A stretch of DNA of 64,000 bases from Zanthoxylum bungeanum (Eukaryota > Streptophyta > Magnoliopsida > Sapindales > Rutaceae): assembly GCA_019454045.1 (NCBI GenBank), contig SKCR01036751.1, positions 1-64,000 of the forward strand. Direction: 5' to 3'. Below, one piece after another: positions 1 through 10,640 of this stretch. Position 1 is the first letter of the stretch; the number at the start of each line of letters is the position of its first letter. The position numbers and the translations under genes were made by a program. Under the pieces are notes generated by a model that was not told where the DNA came from, made no database searches, and saw only the letters and a list, made by a program, of their open reading frames with translations.

Positions 1-2
1 GA

Positions 3-833
3 ATCAAAGTTAACAAACATAATGAAGGATTTGCTTTATGTCAAACTCATTACATTGAAAAAATTCTCTCTAAATTTAATCATTTGGGTATTAAAGAATT
101 TAATACCCCACTTGATGTTTCTAACAAATTAGAAGAGAATCAAGGAAGATCTGTTAGCCAATTAGACTATGCTAGCGCAATTGGTAGTTTAATGTATGCA
201 ATGCATTGTACTAGACCAGATATAGCTTTCAGTGTATGTAAACTTGCGAGGTATACACATAATCCTAGCACCGATCATTGGAGAGCCATTGGAAGAGTTC
301 TTGGTTATCTTAAAAGAACAAAGAACCTTGGCTTGTTTTATCACAAGTTTCCCTCGGTGCTGGAAGGTTATAGTGATGCTAGTTGGATAACTAGTGTTAA
401 AGATAACAAGTCAACTTCTGGTTGGATTTTCACTTTAGGTGGAGGAGCTGTTTCATGGGCTTCTAAGAAGCAGACATGCATAACTCATTCCACAATGGAA
501 TCTGAGTTTATCGCTTTAGCAGCTGCAGGTAAAGAAGCAGAATGGCTGAGAAACTTATTGTTAGATATAGAGTTGTGGCCACAACCTATGCCAGCAATCT
601 TTTTGCACTGTGACAGCCAAGCAACTATGTCTAGGGCTTTTAATAAAATTTACAATGGTAAGTCTAGACATATTGCTTTGAGACATGAGTATCTCAGACA
701 ACTGATTTCTAGCGGAATCATTACAGTTGTCTATGTAAGATCAAAAAATAATCTTGCTGACCCATTGACTAAAGGTCTCTCGAGGGATATGATAAGTAGC
801 ACTACAAGTGCGATGGGTCTAAAGCATCTTTGA
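3..833 (+). CDS. Ty1/copia pol C-terminal part: end of RT and RNase H (copia A, copy 1)
   Basis: The reading frame is open from the window edge to a TGA at 831-833 and is cut on the left only by the window. It encodes the end of the copia reverse transcriptase ([19 protein letters not shown] connection motif) and the copia RNase H domain: YSDASW, then STMESEF, then LHCDSQA, ending in the [16 protein letters not shown] tail typical of copia polyproteins. These are the D-E-D residues expected for RNase H, which degrades the RNA strand during reverse transcription in the virus-like particle. The segment is nearly base-for-base the same as 5215-6047 in copy 2, but keeps the frame where copy 2 has a stop (copy 1 around 231-250). 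It belongs to the upstream unit of a tandem array whose 5' part lies outside the window. Confidence 0.93.
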   Translation: MKVNKHNEGFALCQTHYIEKILSKFNHLGIKEFNTPLDVSNKLEENQGRSVSQLDYASAIGSLMYAMHCTRPDIAFSVCKLARYTHNPSTDHWRAIGRVLGYLKRTKNLGLFYHKFPSVLEGYSDASWITSVKDNKSTSGWIFTLGGGAVSWASKKQTCITHSTMESEFIALAAAGKEAEWLRNLLLDIELWPQPMPAIFLHCDSQATMSRAFNKIYNGKSRHIALRHEYLRQLISSGIITVVYVRSKNNLADPLTKGLSRDMISSTTSAMGLKHL

Positions 834-1366
834 ATTGTCACTAGTAGTGGGAACCTTACCTTTCTTATCGCTTTGCTATACTAAAGGTTTAAAAGGTAAT
901 AACAAATTACAATTTGTGACTGATATCAAGCACTGGAAATGCATAGTGCTTAAGAAAATGAGGGTGAGTATAAATTACTCTTAATGAAGAAACAGAGTTT
1001 GGTTAAGAACTCAGTTAGTCCAAATCAAGGACTTGATTAAATCTTCACCTATGTAAACACAAGAAGTGGTGCCGCTTCAATCAAAGTTTGGGATATTAAA
1101 CTTTGTAAGTGTTTATGAAACAGGATGGTAGCACAAGGCCATTATATGGTGCTAATGCTCACGGTCAACATGTAAAAGAAGTATGTAAGGTTTATGTGTA
1201 TTATGTTTCCGATCTTGTCAATATAGGAACAATGGTTTAATATTCTATATATAACCATTTTTTCGATGAGATTCTGATATGTATATACAAGTAGCAGGTT
1301 TAAGTCGAAAGACACCTTCTATGTGCATAAATCTTAATATTATTTATCACTAACTAAGTGGGGGAT
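834..1366 (+). other. 3' noncoding part of copia A copy 1 with polypurine tract
   Basis: About 530 bases between the pol stop and the next LTR. No gene is seen. It ends in AAGTGGGGGAT directly before the LTR, the polypurine tract that primes plus-strand DNA synthesis. The same block recurs at 6048-6579 with one single-base indel that I noticed in a T-run near 1260. Confidence 0.8.
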
Positions 1367-1522
1367 TGTTGGTATAGTTAGTGATAAGTGGGTGACTTCC
1401 TATCCCACATAGGAAGAGCATTGAGAGTAGAGCTAGTTTATAAAGGCTTGTTACACCAAATAAATCAAATTGGTGTTGGAAAGTTTGGAGGGAAAAATGT
1501 TGGAGGGAAATGTAAATGTTTG

Positions 1523-1567
<45 letters not shown>

Positions 1568-1989
1568 AAAGATTGGCACTTGGGCACTTGGGGCACATGG
1601 GCACTTAAATTCGAAATTAATTAATTAGTTTAATTAATTTTTGTATTATTTTAAGAAAACAGTTTTACTGTTTTTAAAGGCCAATAGTTGTGTCCTTTTG
1701 AAGTGCTATGACTTTTTTGAAGTGTTATGACTTTAGAATTTTATATATGACTTTCCACTTCTGTTTTTAAATACAACAACTTCCATAATTTCTCTTTACT
1801 CTCAAAAAACGAATCTTGGTTACATGTTCTTGGAGAATTTCTAGAATTGCTATCTAGAAATTCTGTCTGGCTTTGTATATCCTGAAGGAACTGCCATTAA
1901 TCCGGTAGCAACATAGTGGGGGCATAATTCCTTTAAGGACAGTGAATACACGTCAAAGCCTTCATCTAATTGTTCTGTTTTTTCTAACA
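1367..1989 (+). repeat. Copia A LTR shared by copies 1 and 2
   Basis: Starts TGTTGG and ends CTAACA, matching 6580-7208. A polypurine tract precedes it. TATAAAGG at about 1442 is the best TATA-like box and GTATAT near 1875 is a second candidate. The LTR carries a long TA run and a block GTGGGGGCATAAT at about 1914-1928 that recurs in copia B. Confidence 0.9.
1524..1564. repeat. (TA)n microsatellite in the copia A LTR
   Basis: About 40 bases of uninterrupted TA. The 3' LTR has a shorter run at about 6738-6766, so length differs between LTRs of one element. Confidence 0.95.
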
Positions 1990-2005
1990 ATCTTAAAGGA
2001 ATTAT
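1924..2005 (+). promoter_or_regulatory. Self-complementary primer-site candidate at the LTR/internal junction (copia A)
   Basis: ATAATTCCTTTAAG at 1924-1937, inside the LTR, is the exact reverse complement of CTTAAAGGAATTAT at 1992-2005, which begins at the third base after the LTR end (1989). The stem is 14 bp with a 54-nt loop and ends 6 bases before the gag ATG at 2012. The position is where a tRNA primer site should be. The LTR half is also present in the 3' LTR (7141-7154). The pairing is seen directly; its role as a self-priming site, by analogy with the fission-yeast element Tf1, is inference. A packaging or translation-control hairpin is the alternative. Confidence 0.6.
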
Positions 2006-2011
2006 CAAACA

Positions 2012-3345
2012 ATGGAGGCTGCTGTTGGTTCTGGTTCTGGTTCTGACTCTGTATTCAACAAGATGTTTAATCCTGATGTATTCAAGTTGGATCGTTTTGA
2101 TGGAACAAATTTCACTCGCTGGAAAGACAAATTGCTCTTCTTACTCACTGAATTGGGTGTTGCATATCTGTTAAGCACTGCTCTGCCAGAGATTCCTCCA
2201 CCATCTGATAAAGACACTGAGGAAATCAAGGCATCCCGTAAGAAACGAGGAAGATGAAGTTCTGCAGAGGATTTATTTTGAATTCGTTGTCTGACAGGAT
2301 GTATGATCTGTTTCGTTCTATCAAATCCCCACAAGAAATCTGGAGGGCTCTGGAGAATAAATACACATCTGTAAAACAAGGTACGGACAGATTTCTTAGT
2401 ATGAAGTTTTTCGAATTTCACATGTCGGATAATAAGTCTGTGATGGATCAAGTGGATGAATTACTTGTTTTGGTTTCTAGACTCAAAGATTTAAAAGTAG
2501 AAGTGTCTGAACCACTTCAAGTGGCTGCTGTAATTGCAAAATTGCCTACCACTTGGAATGATTACAGGAAAAAATTATTACACACTTCTGAAGATTTCAC
2601 AATTGATCAGATTATAAAGCATATTCGAATTGAAGAAGAGACTCGTATTCGTGAGAATAAGTTTGCTTTAGAATCTGATACAAAAGTGAATAATGTTGAG
2701 TCTAAAAAACATGGTAACAAGGCTGGTAATCAATCTGGAAATAAGAGGAAACATGCTGATTCTTCAAATGATAATTCTGCCAACAATAAGAAAAACAAGT
2801 CATGCTTTTTCTGTGGTAAAAAGGGCCATTTCAAGAAAGAATGCAGGTTCTTGAAGAAGTTGAAGATGGAAGAAAGTGCTGGACAAAAGAAAGCAAATGT
2901 TGTTGAAAAACAGTCTTCTTCTTCTGATATTGTTGCTATGATTGCAAGACTTAAAATCAGTATGATAACAGAATGCAACATGGCGACAGTTGAAAAATCT
3001 TCTGATTGGTGGTACGATTCTGGAGCCACGGTGCATGTTTGCAACAATAAAATTCTGTTCAAGGATTATGAAGTTGCAGGAGAAGATGAAAAGGTCTTGA
3101 TGGGAAATAATGATACTGCCAAGGTGCTTGGAAAAGGAACAGTCGAAGTGCAATTTACATCGGGAAAGAAACTGATTCTGACAAATGTGTTTCATGTTCC
3201 GGATGTGAGGAAAAATCTGATTTCTGTAAATTTACTGTGCAAGAAAGGCTTAAAGGCTGTCCTAGAAGCAGAAAAAGTTATTTTTTTTCAAAAAATGGTG
3301 TATTTGTTGGACAAGGATATTCATGTGATGGCATGTTTAAATTAA
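2012..3345 (+). pseudogene. Copia A gag and protease, frameshifted
   Basis: Gag begins at the ATG at 2012, 22 bases after the LTR, with the copia gag signature KLDRFDGTNFTRWKDKLLF. The frame ends at a TGA (2255-2257), and the rest of gag continues in another frame from about 2245 (RGFILNSLSDRMYDLF, UBN2-type gag core). A CCHC zinc knuckle (CX2CX4HX4C) is at 2803-2844 and binds genomic RNA. The aspartic protease motif DSGAT starts at 3016. The frame is lost again in a run of eight T at 3281-3288, after which the protease-integrase linker continues in the next frame. A homopolymer break could be real decay or a sequencing error. Without frame restoration this copy makes only a short gag fragment. 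Confidence 0.9.
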
Positions 3346-4350
3346 GTATTAATAAAATTAATGTTTCTGCTTATATTGTTGAGTCTTCATTCAATTTATG
3401 GCATGCTCGTTTGTCACATGTTAATTTTCGCTCGATCAAATTCATGTCTAAACAAAATTTGATCCCATGTGTAAATGAAAATTCTGGAAAATGTGAAACA
3501 TGTATACAAGCGAAAATGACCAAGAAACCTTTCCCAAAGAATGATAGAACAACTAAGTTACTTGAACTTGTGCATTCTGATATTTGTGAATTAAATGGTA
3601 ACTTAACTAGGGGCGGAAATAGATATTTTATTACTTTTACAGATGATTATTCCAGATTTACTCATGTTTATTTAATGAAAACAAAAGATCAAGCTTTTGA
3701 TATATTTAAAAGTTATAAAGCTTTGGTGGAAAATCAATTGGAAAGAAAGATTAAAATCCTACGAAGTGATCGAGGAGGTGAATACTTTCCGATTCAGTTT
3801 TCTAATTTTTGTGAAGAATGTGGTTTGATTCATCAAACTAGTGCACCTTATACCCCGCAACAAAATGGTCTCGCTGAGAGAAAAATAGAGACGTTGGTAG
3901 ATATGGTTAATGCTATGATGATGCATGCAAAATTACCAACGAATTTGTGGGGGGAAGCTTTATTAACAGCTTGCCATGTGCATAACAGAATACCTTCAAA
4001 GAAAACCAAAACTTCTCCTTATGAAGTGTTGAAAGGTAGAAAGCCTAATTTAGGCTATTTGAGGGTATGGGGCTGTTTGGCCTTTTATAGGGTTCCGGAT
4101 CCTAAAAGGACCAAATTGGGGCCTAGAGCTCTTAAGAGTGTCTTTGTGGGATATGCAGAAAATTCAAAAGCATATAGATTACTGGATTTAGATTCTGGTG
4201 TTATTATAGAATCTAGAGATGTTGAGTTTTTAGAAACAAGCTTTCTTAATAACTCAAACGTCAATCCACAATCAAATAGAGAAATTTCTGACCCTACGGT
4301 AACACAAGACACCAACATGAATTCTAGTTCTTCTTCTTCTACAAACGAAA
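3289..4350 (+). pseudogene. Copia A integrase segment
   Basis: Starts after the T8 frameshift. It has the GAG-pre-integrase HHCC zinc site (LWHARLSHVNFRS, then CETCIQAK) and the rve catalytic core with the D,D,E triad in HSDICE (Asp codon at 3579), RSDRGGEY and NGLAERK. Integrase inserts the cDNA into the nuclear genome. The core looks complete with all three acidic residues. A Ser-rich spacer follows and the frame is lost in an A-run at 4348-4352, giving a TGA at 4356. The downstream RT continues in the shifted frame from 4351. Confidence 0.9.
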
Positions 4351-6047
4351 AATATTGAGTCACCCATTGAACCTAGGAGGACTCAAAGAGTTAGAAAAGA
4401 GAAGAACTTTGGTTCTGATTTTATCTATTCGCAAGCACTAGTCTTCTTGGTTGAAGGAAATAGAGATGAGGTATTAAATAAAATACCATTTGTTTTAAAT
4501 TTGGAAGGGGATCCTAAAACTTATAGTGAAGCTATGAGTTCAAGAGATTCTGCTTTCTGGAAAGAGGCCATAAATGATGAAATGGATTCTCTTTTATCAA
4601 ATGGTACATGGGTTTTGGTTGATTTACCTCCCAGTTCTAAACCCATTGGATGCAAATGGGTGTTTAGAAGAAAATATAATACCGATGGTTCTCTACAGAC
4701 CTTCAAGGCAAGACTAGTTGCTAAAGGTTTTAGACAAAAGGAAGGGATTGACTATTTTGATACATATGCTCCTGTAGCAAGAATCACGTCTATAAGGGTG
4801 TTGTTTGCTTTAGCATCCATTTATGATTTATACATTCATCAAATGGATGTTAAGACAGCATTCCTAAATGGCGATCTTAATGAAGAGGTATACATGGAGC
4901 AACCTGAGGGTTTTGTACTTCCTGGTAATGAAAGGAAAGTTTGCAAATTAGTAAAGTCCTTATATGGTTTAAAACAAGCTCCTAAACAGTGGCATGAAAA
5001 ATTTGATAGTGTGATATTATCATATGGTTTCAAGCATAATGGAGCAGATAAGTGTATTTATTCCAAGTTCACAATTACATATGGTGTGATAGTATGTCTA
5101 TATGTTGATGACATGTTAGTAATAGGAACTAATATGCAGGGAATAAATGACACTAAGAAGTATTTAACCTCTGTGTTTAAAATGAAAGACATGGGAGAGG
5201 TTGATACTATCTTAGGAATCAAAGTTAACAAACATAATGAAGGATTTGCTTTATGTCAAACTCATTACATTGAAAAAATTCTCTCTAAATTTAATCATTT
5301 GGGTATTAAAGAATTTAATACCCCACTTGATGTTTCTAACAAATTAGAAGAGAATCAAGGAAGATCTGTTAGCCAATTAGACTATGCTAGCGCAATTGGT
5401 AGTTTAATGTATGCAATGCATTGTACTAGACCAGATATAGCTTTCAGTGTGTAAACTTTGCGAGGTATACACATAATCCTAGCACCGATCATTGGAGAGC
5501 CATTGGAAGAGTTCTTGGTTATCTTAAAAGAACAAAGAACCTTGGCTTGTTTTATCACAAGTTTCCCTCGGTGCTGGAAGGTTATAGTGATGCTAGTTGG
5601 ATAACTAGTGTTAAAGATAACAAGTCAACTTCTGGTTGGATTTTCACTTTAGGTGGAGGAGCTGTTTCATGGGCTTCTAAGAAGCAGACATGCATAACTC
5701 ATTCCACAATGGAATCTGAGTTTATCGCTTTAGCAGCTGCAGGTAAAGAAGCAGAATGGCTGAGAAACTTATTGTTAGATATAGAGTTGTGGCCACAACC
5801 TATGCCAGCAATCTTTTTGCACTGTGACAGCCAAGCAACTATGTCTAGGGCTTTTAATAAAATTTACAATGGTAAGTCTAGACATATTGCTTTGAGACAT
5901 GAGTATCTCAGACAACTGATTTCTAGCGGAATCATTACAGTTGTCTATGTAAGATCAAAAAATAATCTTGCTGACCCATTGACTAAAGGTCTCTCGAGGG
6001 ATATGATAAGTAGCACTACAAGTGCGATGGGTCTAAAGCATCTTTGA
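4351..6047 (+). pseudogene. Copia A reverse transcriptase and RNase H, with internal stop
   Basis: The frame from 4351 gives the pre-RT linker and the copia RT domain: WKEAINDEMDSL, TWVLVDLPP, KARLVAKGFRQ, MDVKTAFLNG and the catalytic YVDD at 5101-5112. A TAA at 5452-5454 interrupts it. At this spot copy 1 has two extra bases followed by one fewer T, so the lesion is a small indel pair unique to copy 2. RNase H then continues in another frame to the TGA at 6045-6047 with the same residues as copy 1. The polymerase part is otherwise undamaged. Confidence 0.92.
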
Positions 6048-6579
6048 ATTGTCACTAGTAGTGGGAACCTTACCTTTCTTATCGCTTTGCTATACTAAAG
6101 GTTTAAAAGGTAATAACAAATTACAATTTGTGACTGATATCAAGCACTGGAAATGCATAGTGCTTAAGAAAATGAGGGTGAGTATAAATTACTCTTAATG
6201 AAGAAACAGAGTTTGGTTAAGAACTCAGTTAGTCCAAATCAAGGACTTGATTAAATCTTCACCTATGTAAACACAAGAAGTGGTGCCGCTTCAATCAAAG
6301 TTTGGGATATTAAACTTTGTAAGTGTTTATGAAACAGGATGGTAGCACAAGGCCATTATATGGTGCTAATGCTCACGGTCAACATGTAAAAGAAGTATGT
6401 AAGGTTTATGTGTATTATGTTTCCGATCTTGTCAATATAGGAACAATGGTTTAATATTCTATATATAACCATTTTTCGATGAGATTCTGATATGTATATA
6501 CAAGTAGCAGGTTTAAGTCGAAAGACACCTTCTATGTGCATAAATCTTAATATTATTTATCACTAACTAAGTGGGGGAT
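6048..6579 (+). other. 3' noncoding region and polypurine tract of copia A copy 2
   Basis: Same as 834-1366, ending in GTGGGGGAT before the 3' LTR. No coding potential seen. Confidence 0.8.
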
Positions 6580-6734
6580 TGTTGGTATAGTTAGTGATAA
6601 GTGGGTGACTTCCTATCCCACATAGGAAGAGCATTGAGAGTAGAGCTAGTTTATAAAGGCTTGTTACACCAAAATAAATCAAATTGGTGTTGGAAAGTTT
6701 GGAGGGAAAAATGTTGGAGGGAATGTAAATGTTA

Positions 6735-6765
<31 letters not shown>

Positions 6766-7208
6766 TTAAAGTCAAAGATTGGCACTTGGGCACTTGGGGC
6801 ACATGGGCACTTAAATTCGAAATTAATTAATTAGTTTAATTAATTTTTGTATTATTTTAAGAAAACAGTTTTAACTGTTTTTAAAGGCCAATAGTTGTGT
6901 CCTTTTGAAGTGCTATGACCTTTTGAAGTGTTATGACTTTAGAATTTTATATATGACTTTCCACTTCTGTATTTTTTCAAAAAAAAAAAACATAACAACT
7001 TCCATAATTTCTACTTACTCTCAAAACGAATCTTGGTTACATGTTCTTGGAGAATTTCTAGAATTGCTATCTAGAAATTCTGTCTGGCTTTGTATATTCT
7101 GAATGAACTGCCATTAATCCGGTAGCAACATAGTGGGGGCATAATTCCTTTAAGGACAGTGAATACACGTCAAAGCCTTCATCTATATTATTGTTCTGTT
7201 TTCTAACA
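6580..7208 (+). repeat. 3' LTR of copia A
   Basis: TGTTGG to CTAACA, 629 bases. Compared with 1367-1989 it differs at several substitutions and indels, all after roughly the first 95 bases, while the adjoining internal regions are almost identical. Confidence 0.9.
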
Positions 7209-7347
7209 CATGTCACTTTTTAATTCGCTTGTGGTACCACGTCACCCATACCACTGTTGCACCAAAGATTTACTCCACAAGTAGACAACTCAAACTCAAT
7301 CATACTCACTGTGACACATCATTTAGGTTATGATCAATTCTTGTTAT

Positions 7348-8272
7348 CACTACAAGAAAACTGTGAATTAGAGACGGAAATATTTATCACTAATCCGTCG
7401 CTATTGGATAGTTAGCGACAGAATAGAGACAGATAAATTTCGTCTCTTTTCTGTCAGTCGCAAAAAAATAGCAACGAAAATATATCATTCGTCACTAATA
7501 TTAGCGACGGAATTTTATTTCGTCTCTATATAGCTACGGAAAATTTCGTCTCTAATTAGAGACATAATTTTTCTTCTTTATATGGCGACGAAATATTCCG
7601 TCTCTAAATAGAAACGAAATTTTACATCGCTAAAGAGAGACGAGAAATTTTGTCTCTAATTAGCGACGAAAAATTCCGTCGTTAATTAGCGATTGAATGT
7701 TCTGTAGCTATATGGAGACGAAAATTACATTTATGGAAATTACGTTTCTATTAGAGATGGAATAGAAACGTAATTTCCGTCTCTAATGAGGTCTCTAAAA
7801 TCCGTCTCTATTTAGAAACGGAAAGTGCGTCTCTAATTTCCTAGGAAATTTTTTTATAAACTAATTCTGTCGTTATTCCGTCGCTATATGTAGCGACGAA
7901 AACTAATTCAGTCGCTAAATATCGATGAAATTAGTTTCTGTCACTACATATAGCGACGAAATATTAATCATGTCGCTAAATAGTGACATCATTAATATTC
8001 TGTCTCAATAAATAGAGACTGAATTGAAATTCTGTCGCTATTTAGAGACGAAATTAATATTCCGTCTCAATAAATAGAGACAGATTCAAAAATTTATTGC
8101 TATTCCATCATTTTTTCCCGCTAATTCATTCCCGCCATTATTAGTTACAGAATTTTTTTCTTGTCATTAAATTCCTCAGCTAATGTTGTAATCTATTTCA
8201 ATTCTGTCACTATTCCGTTTCGAAATGTTGAAATAGAGTTTCCCGTCGCTAATTCTGTATTTTCTTGTAGTG
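7348..8272. mobile_element. Non-autonomous CACTA (En/Spm-type) transposon
   Basis: Perfect 13-bp terminal inverted repeats: CACTACAAGAAAA at 7348-7360 and TTTTCTTGTAGTG at 8260-8272. It is flanked by the 3-bp TSD TAT (7345-7347, 8273-8275), as expected of CACTA elements. No transposase reading frame. The 925 bases consist almost wholly of diverged copies of TAGCGACGAAA / TAGAGACGAAA motifs in both directions, like the subterminal repeats bound by CACTA TNPA-type proteins, here spread over the entire element. Must be mobilised in trans. Confidence 0.95.
7735..7778. repeat. Perfect 18-bp inverted repeat inside the CACTA element
   Basis: Arms 7735-7752 and 7761-7778 are exact reverse complements separated by 8 bases. 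A read-through transcript would fold into a short hairpin. Confidence 0.9.
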
Positions 8273-8799
8273 TATGACAACTTTGACACATTCACAATGA
8301 GGCGTATCAAGGCTACACTTGTCAATGACATATTCAAGATACCAATGTAGTCATGACAGCTTTGGCACGTTCAGGATTTTCATTTTCACTTGAATTTATC
8401 TTTTATCATATAAGTTCTACAAGTGTAAACGAACTACCATTAGCCATAACTTCGCAGCTTTGGCACGATACAGTTACATCAAAAGGGAATCATCACAATA
8501 CATATTGACAAGACGGACAAAAAAATAAGTATTTTCAATACTAGTTACTATAAAGCCTTATTAACGAGGATAATCCTAAAATGGGTTATATTCTACATCG
8601 AATGTATAAATTTAATCTAGATCAATTTCTTAACAATTTAATTGTACATGGGGAACAATAACTCAACTTAATCATTAAATCTCAGTTATATTTTCTGTTA
8701 GCGCGAAATCAAAAAAATCAAGAAACATATAGATTATAAGCATGCAGAAGTAATAAAAATTAAATTAATATCACATATCAAGTATGAAATATGTAATGG
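8273..8799. other. No gene seen
   Basis: Short imperfect direct repeats around 'agctttggcacg' (8350-8362 and 8457-8466) and AT-rich spacer. With 7209-7347 this is the DNA into which the CACTA element inserted. Confidence 0.5.
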
Positions 8800-10640
8800 A
8801 TGTAGGATCAAACCTGCTCTGATAATATTTTTTTTGGAGTTATTCACCGTGGAAGCGCGGTTTAGGCGAAATCGTAATTTTAAAATTTTCAAAATTACTA
8901 AATAAATTATTTAGTATCATATATCAATAATTTATTCATATTTCACCTAAACATATTTTCGATATCAAATAACGACATAATAAATTATAAAAACACTGTG
9001 AAATTTTTACGAAAATAATTTTTTACAAAATAACATAAAACTCATTTTCAGCCGAACCGACCAACCGAAACCACATGGGGCTACCTATGTCAGCCCCAAT
9101 AGTATTTGGTCAGTCCATGGGCTGCCCAAACAATGACTAATTTACTATTTGAGCAGCCTTTAAAGGTGAAACCGAATTTCACCTTGTAACGCTATTTTTC
9201 ACCGTTTTCGCGTATTCATTGCGATATAATTTTCAGCAATTATTCTAACACCCAATATACATTTAAAACATACAAAAATAAATTTTAACCTGAAAAATTC
9301 AGTTCTGTCCAGGTCAAAACAGAACCGATTTTTAGGCCAATTAACCATATTTTTTCAAGCTTTAATCCAACTAAAATCAAAGTTAATCAAATTAATCAAA
9401 TAACTAATCAAAGCCACCATAAAAAGAAGAAACTTAGAACAATTTCAGGCGTAACAAGAGTGGCCATTACACTATAGAATGGCAACCAAGTTGTCAAATA
9501 ATAAATTGAACTCAAATTACTTAATGTAGCTCAAAATAAGTTTAAATATGCTACTAGTCACTTAATCCATCAACCAAATCAAAAAGCCCAAAAATTAGAG
9601 TATAACAAACTTCTCTACATCTCATGTTTTCAACAAGACAATAAAAAACAACTTTCCAAAACAGAGAAGAAATAAAAATTACCTTTAATCTTCTAAGTCA
9701 TCTTCAAAAATTATTCTTGATGATTCTTTTCTCCCTACTCTTATTGGCATTTTCCTTTTTCTTTTTAAAAAAAGGTTGAAGAAGAGCTAGGTCCGGTCAA
9801 CCCACCAAAAAGCAAAGAAAGAGAAAATAATTTTTCTTTAAATACATAATATGGCCAAATATTTGGGGTCTTTTTGGTCAAATAATTATTCAAAATAATA
9901 ATTAAATAAAACTTAGTAAATAAGCTAACCGGCTTAATATTTACCACATATCACATATCACAAATAATATATAATAAATAATTAAGTCACTTCACACTTG
10001 TAAAGTAAAAAATTAATTAAGTCAAATACATTAATCAACCTAATAATTAATCTATTTTATAAGTTTTGACAAACCACTCGTCAAAAAATATATATATAAT
10101 CTAATCATGTATCAAATACAAATATATATTTTAAATGACCAAAAAAATATCAGTACATGTGTGTTTTCATTTATCGATAAAACGATTCGAATTAACTGAT
10201 TTAATCCGATAAAATATTATGAATAACACTTTATCGAAGTGCTCAATGAGTACATTTCATATTGTGAGACTCTCTAAGTTTAGGTTTATCCATCACATAA
10301 TCTAATTTCGTTTCCATAATTCACCCACTGGTATATTATGACGACCATAGATAAATTAATTGAACTATGCAAGTTGAGATCATCGCATACGTATAATCCC
10401 TCCATATAAGTAATCTATATTATACGAGAGATTTAGATACAAAAGTCAAATCCCTAATATATAATATAGTCGACTTATAAATTTATGATATCTTAATAAC
10501 ACTCGGAACTCTCTTCTGTAGTATACCACGACCATGAATTTAACAGATCACAAACATGTGTAGGATATCTATACCATGTATATAGGTCCGACGATTCTAT
10601 CTTAATACACATTAGATATCATAAGTTTCAGTTCACATCG
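8800..10640 (-). repeat. Eroded LTR-like sequence (family V)
   Basis: The block near 10230-10340 (gtgctcaatgagtac, then gagactctctaag, then a hydrated 'cataat...cacccactgg' stretch) resembles the matching part of the long LTRs at 14131-16484, 42359-44758 and W. No boundaries, TSD or coding sequence could be found. Orientation is inferred from that similarity. Confidence 0.4.

Larger units (their letters stand above)
1367..7208 (+). mobile_element. Ty1/copia LTR retrotransposon, copy 2 of a head-to-tail array (copia A)
   Basis: LTR (1367-1989), internal region (1990-6579) and LTR (6580-7208). Domain order gag, zinc knuckle, protease, integrase, RT, RNase H is the Ty1/copia order. The polyprotein is broken at about 2250, 3281-3288, 4348-4352 and 5452, so this copy cannot make a full product. 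Directly left of the first LTR sits the 3' end of a second identical internal region (1-1366), so the middle LTR is shared and there is no outer left TSD in view. The right flank after 7208 starts CATGT. No iMet-type primer site (TGGTATCAGAGC) follows the LTR; see the pairing feature at 1924-2005. Confidence 0.93.

Noticed and set aside
2005..2451. 148-codon minus-strand open frame over copia gag
   Set aside because: Shadow of gag with no domain.
8800..10640. Host gene between the CACTA element and copia B
   Set aside because: Only short open frames without motifs; the sequence resembles eroded LTRs instead.
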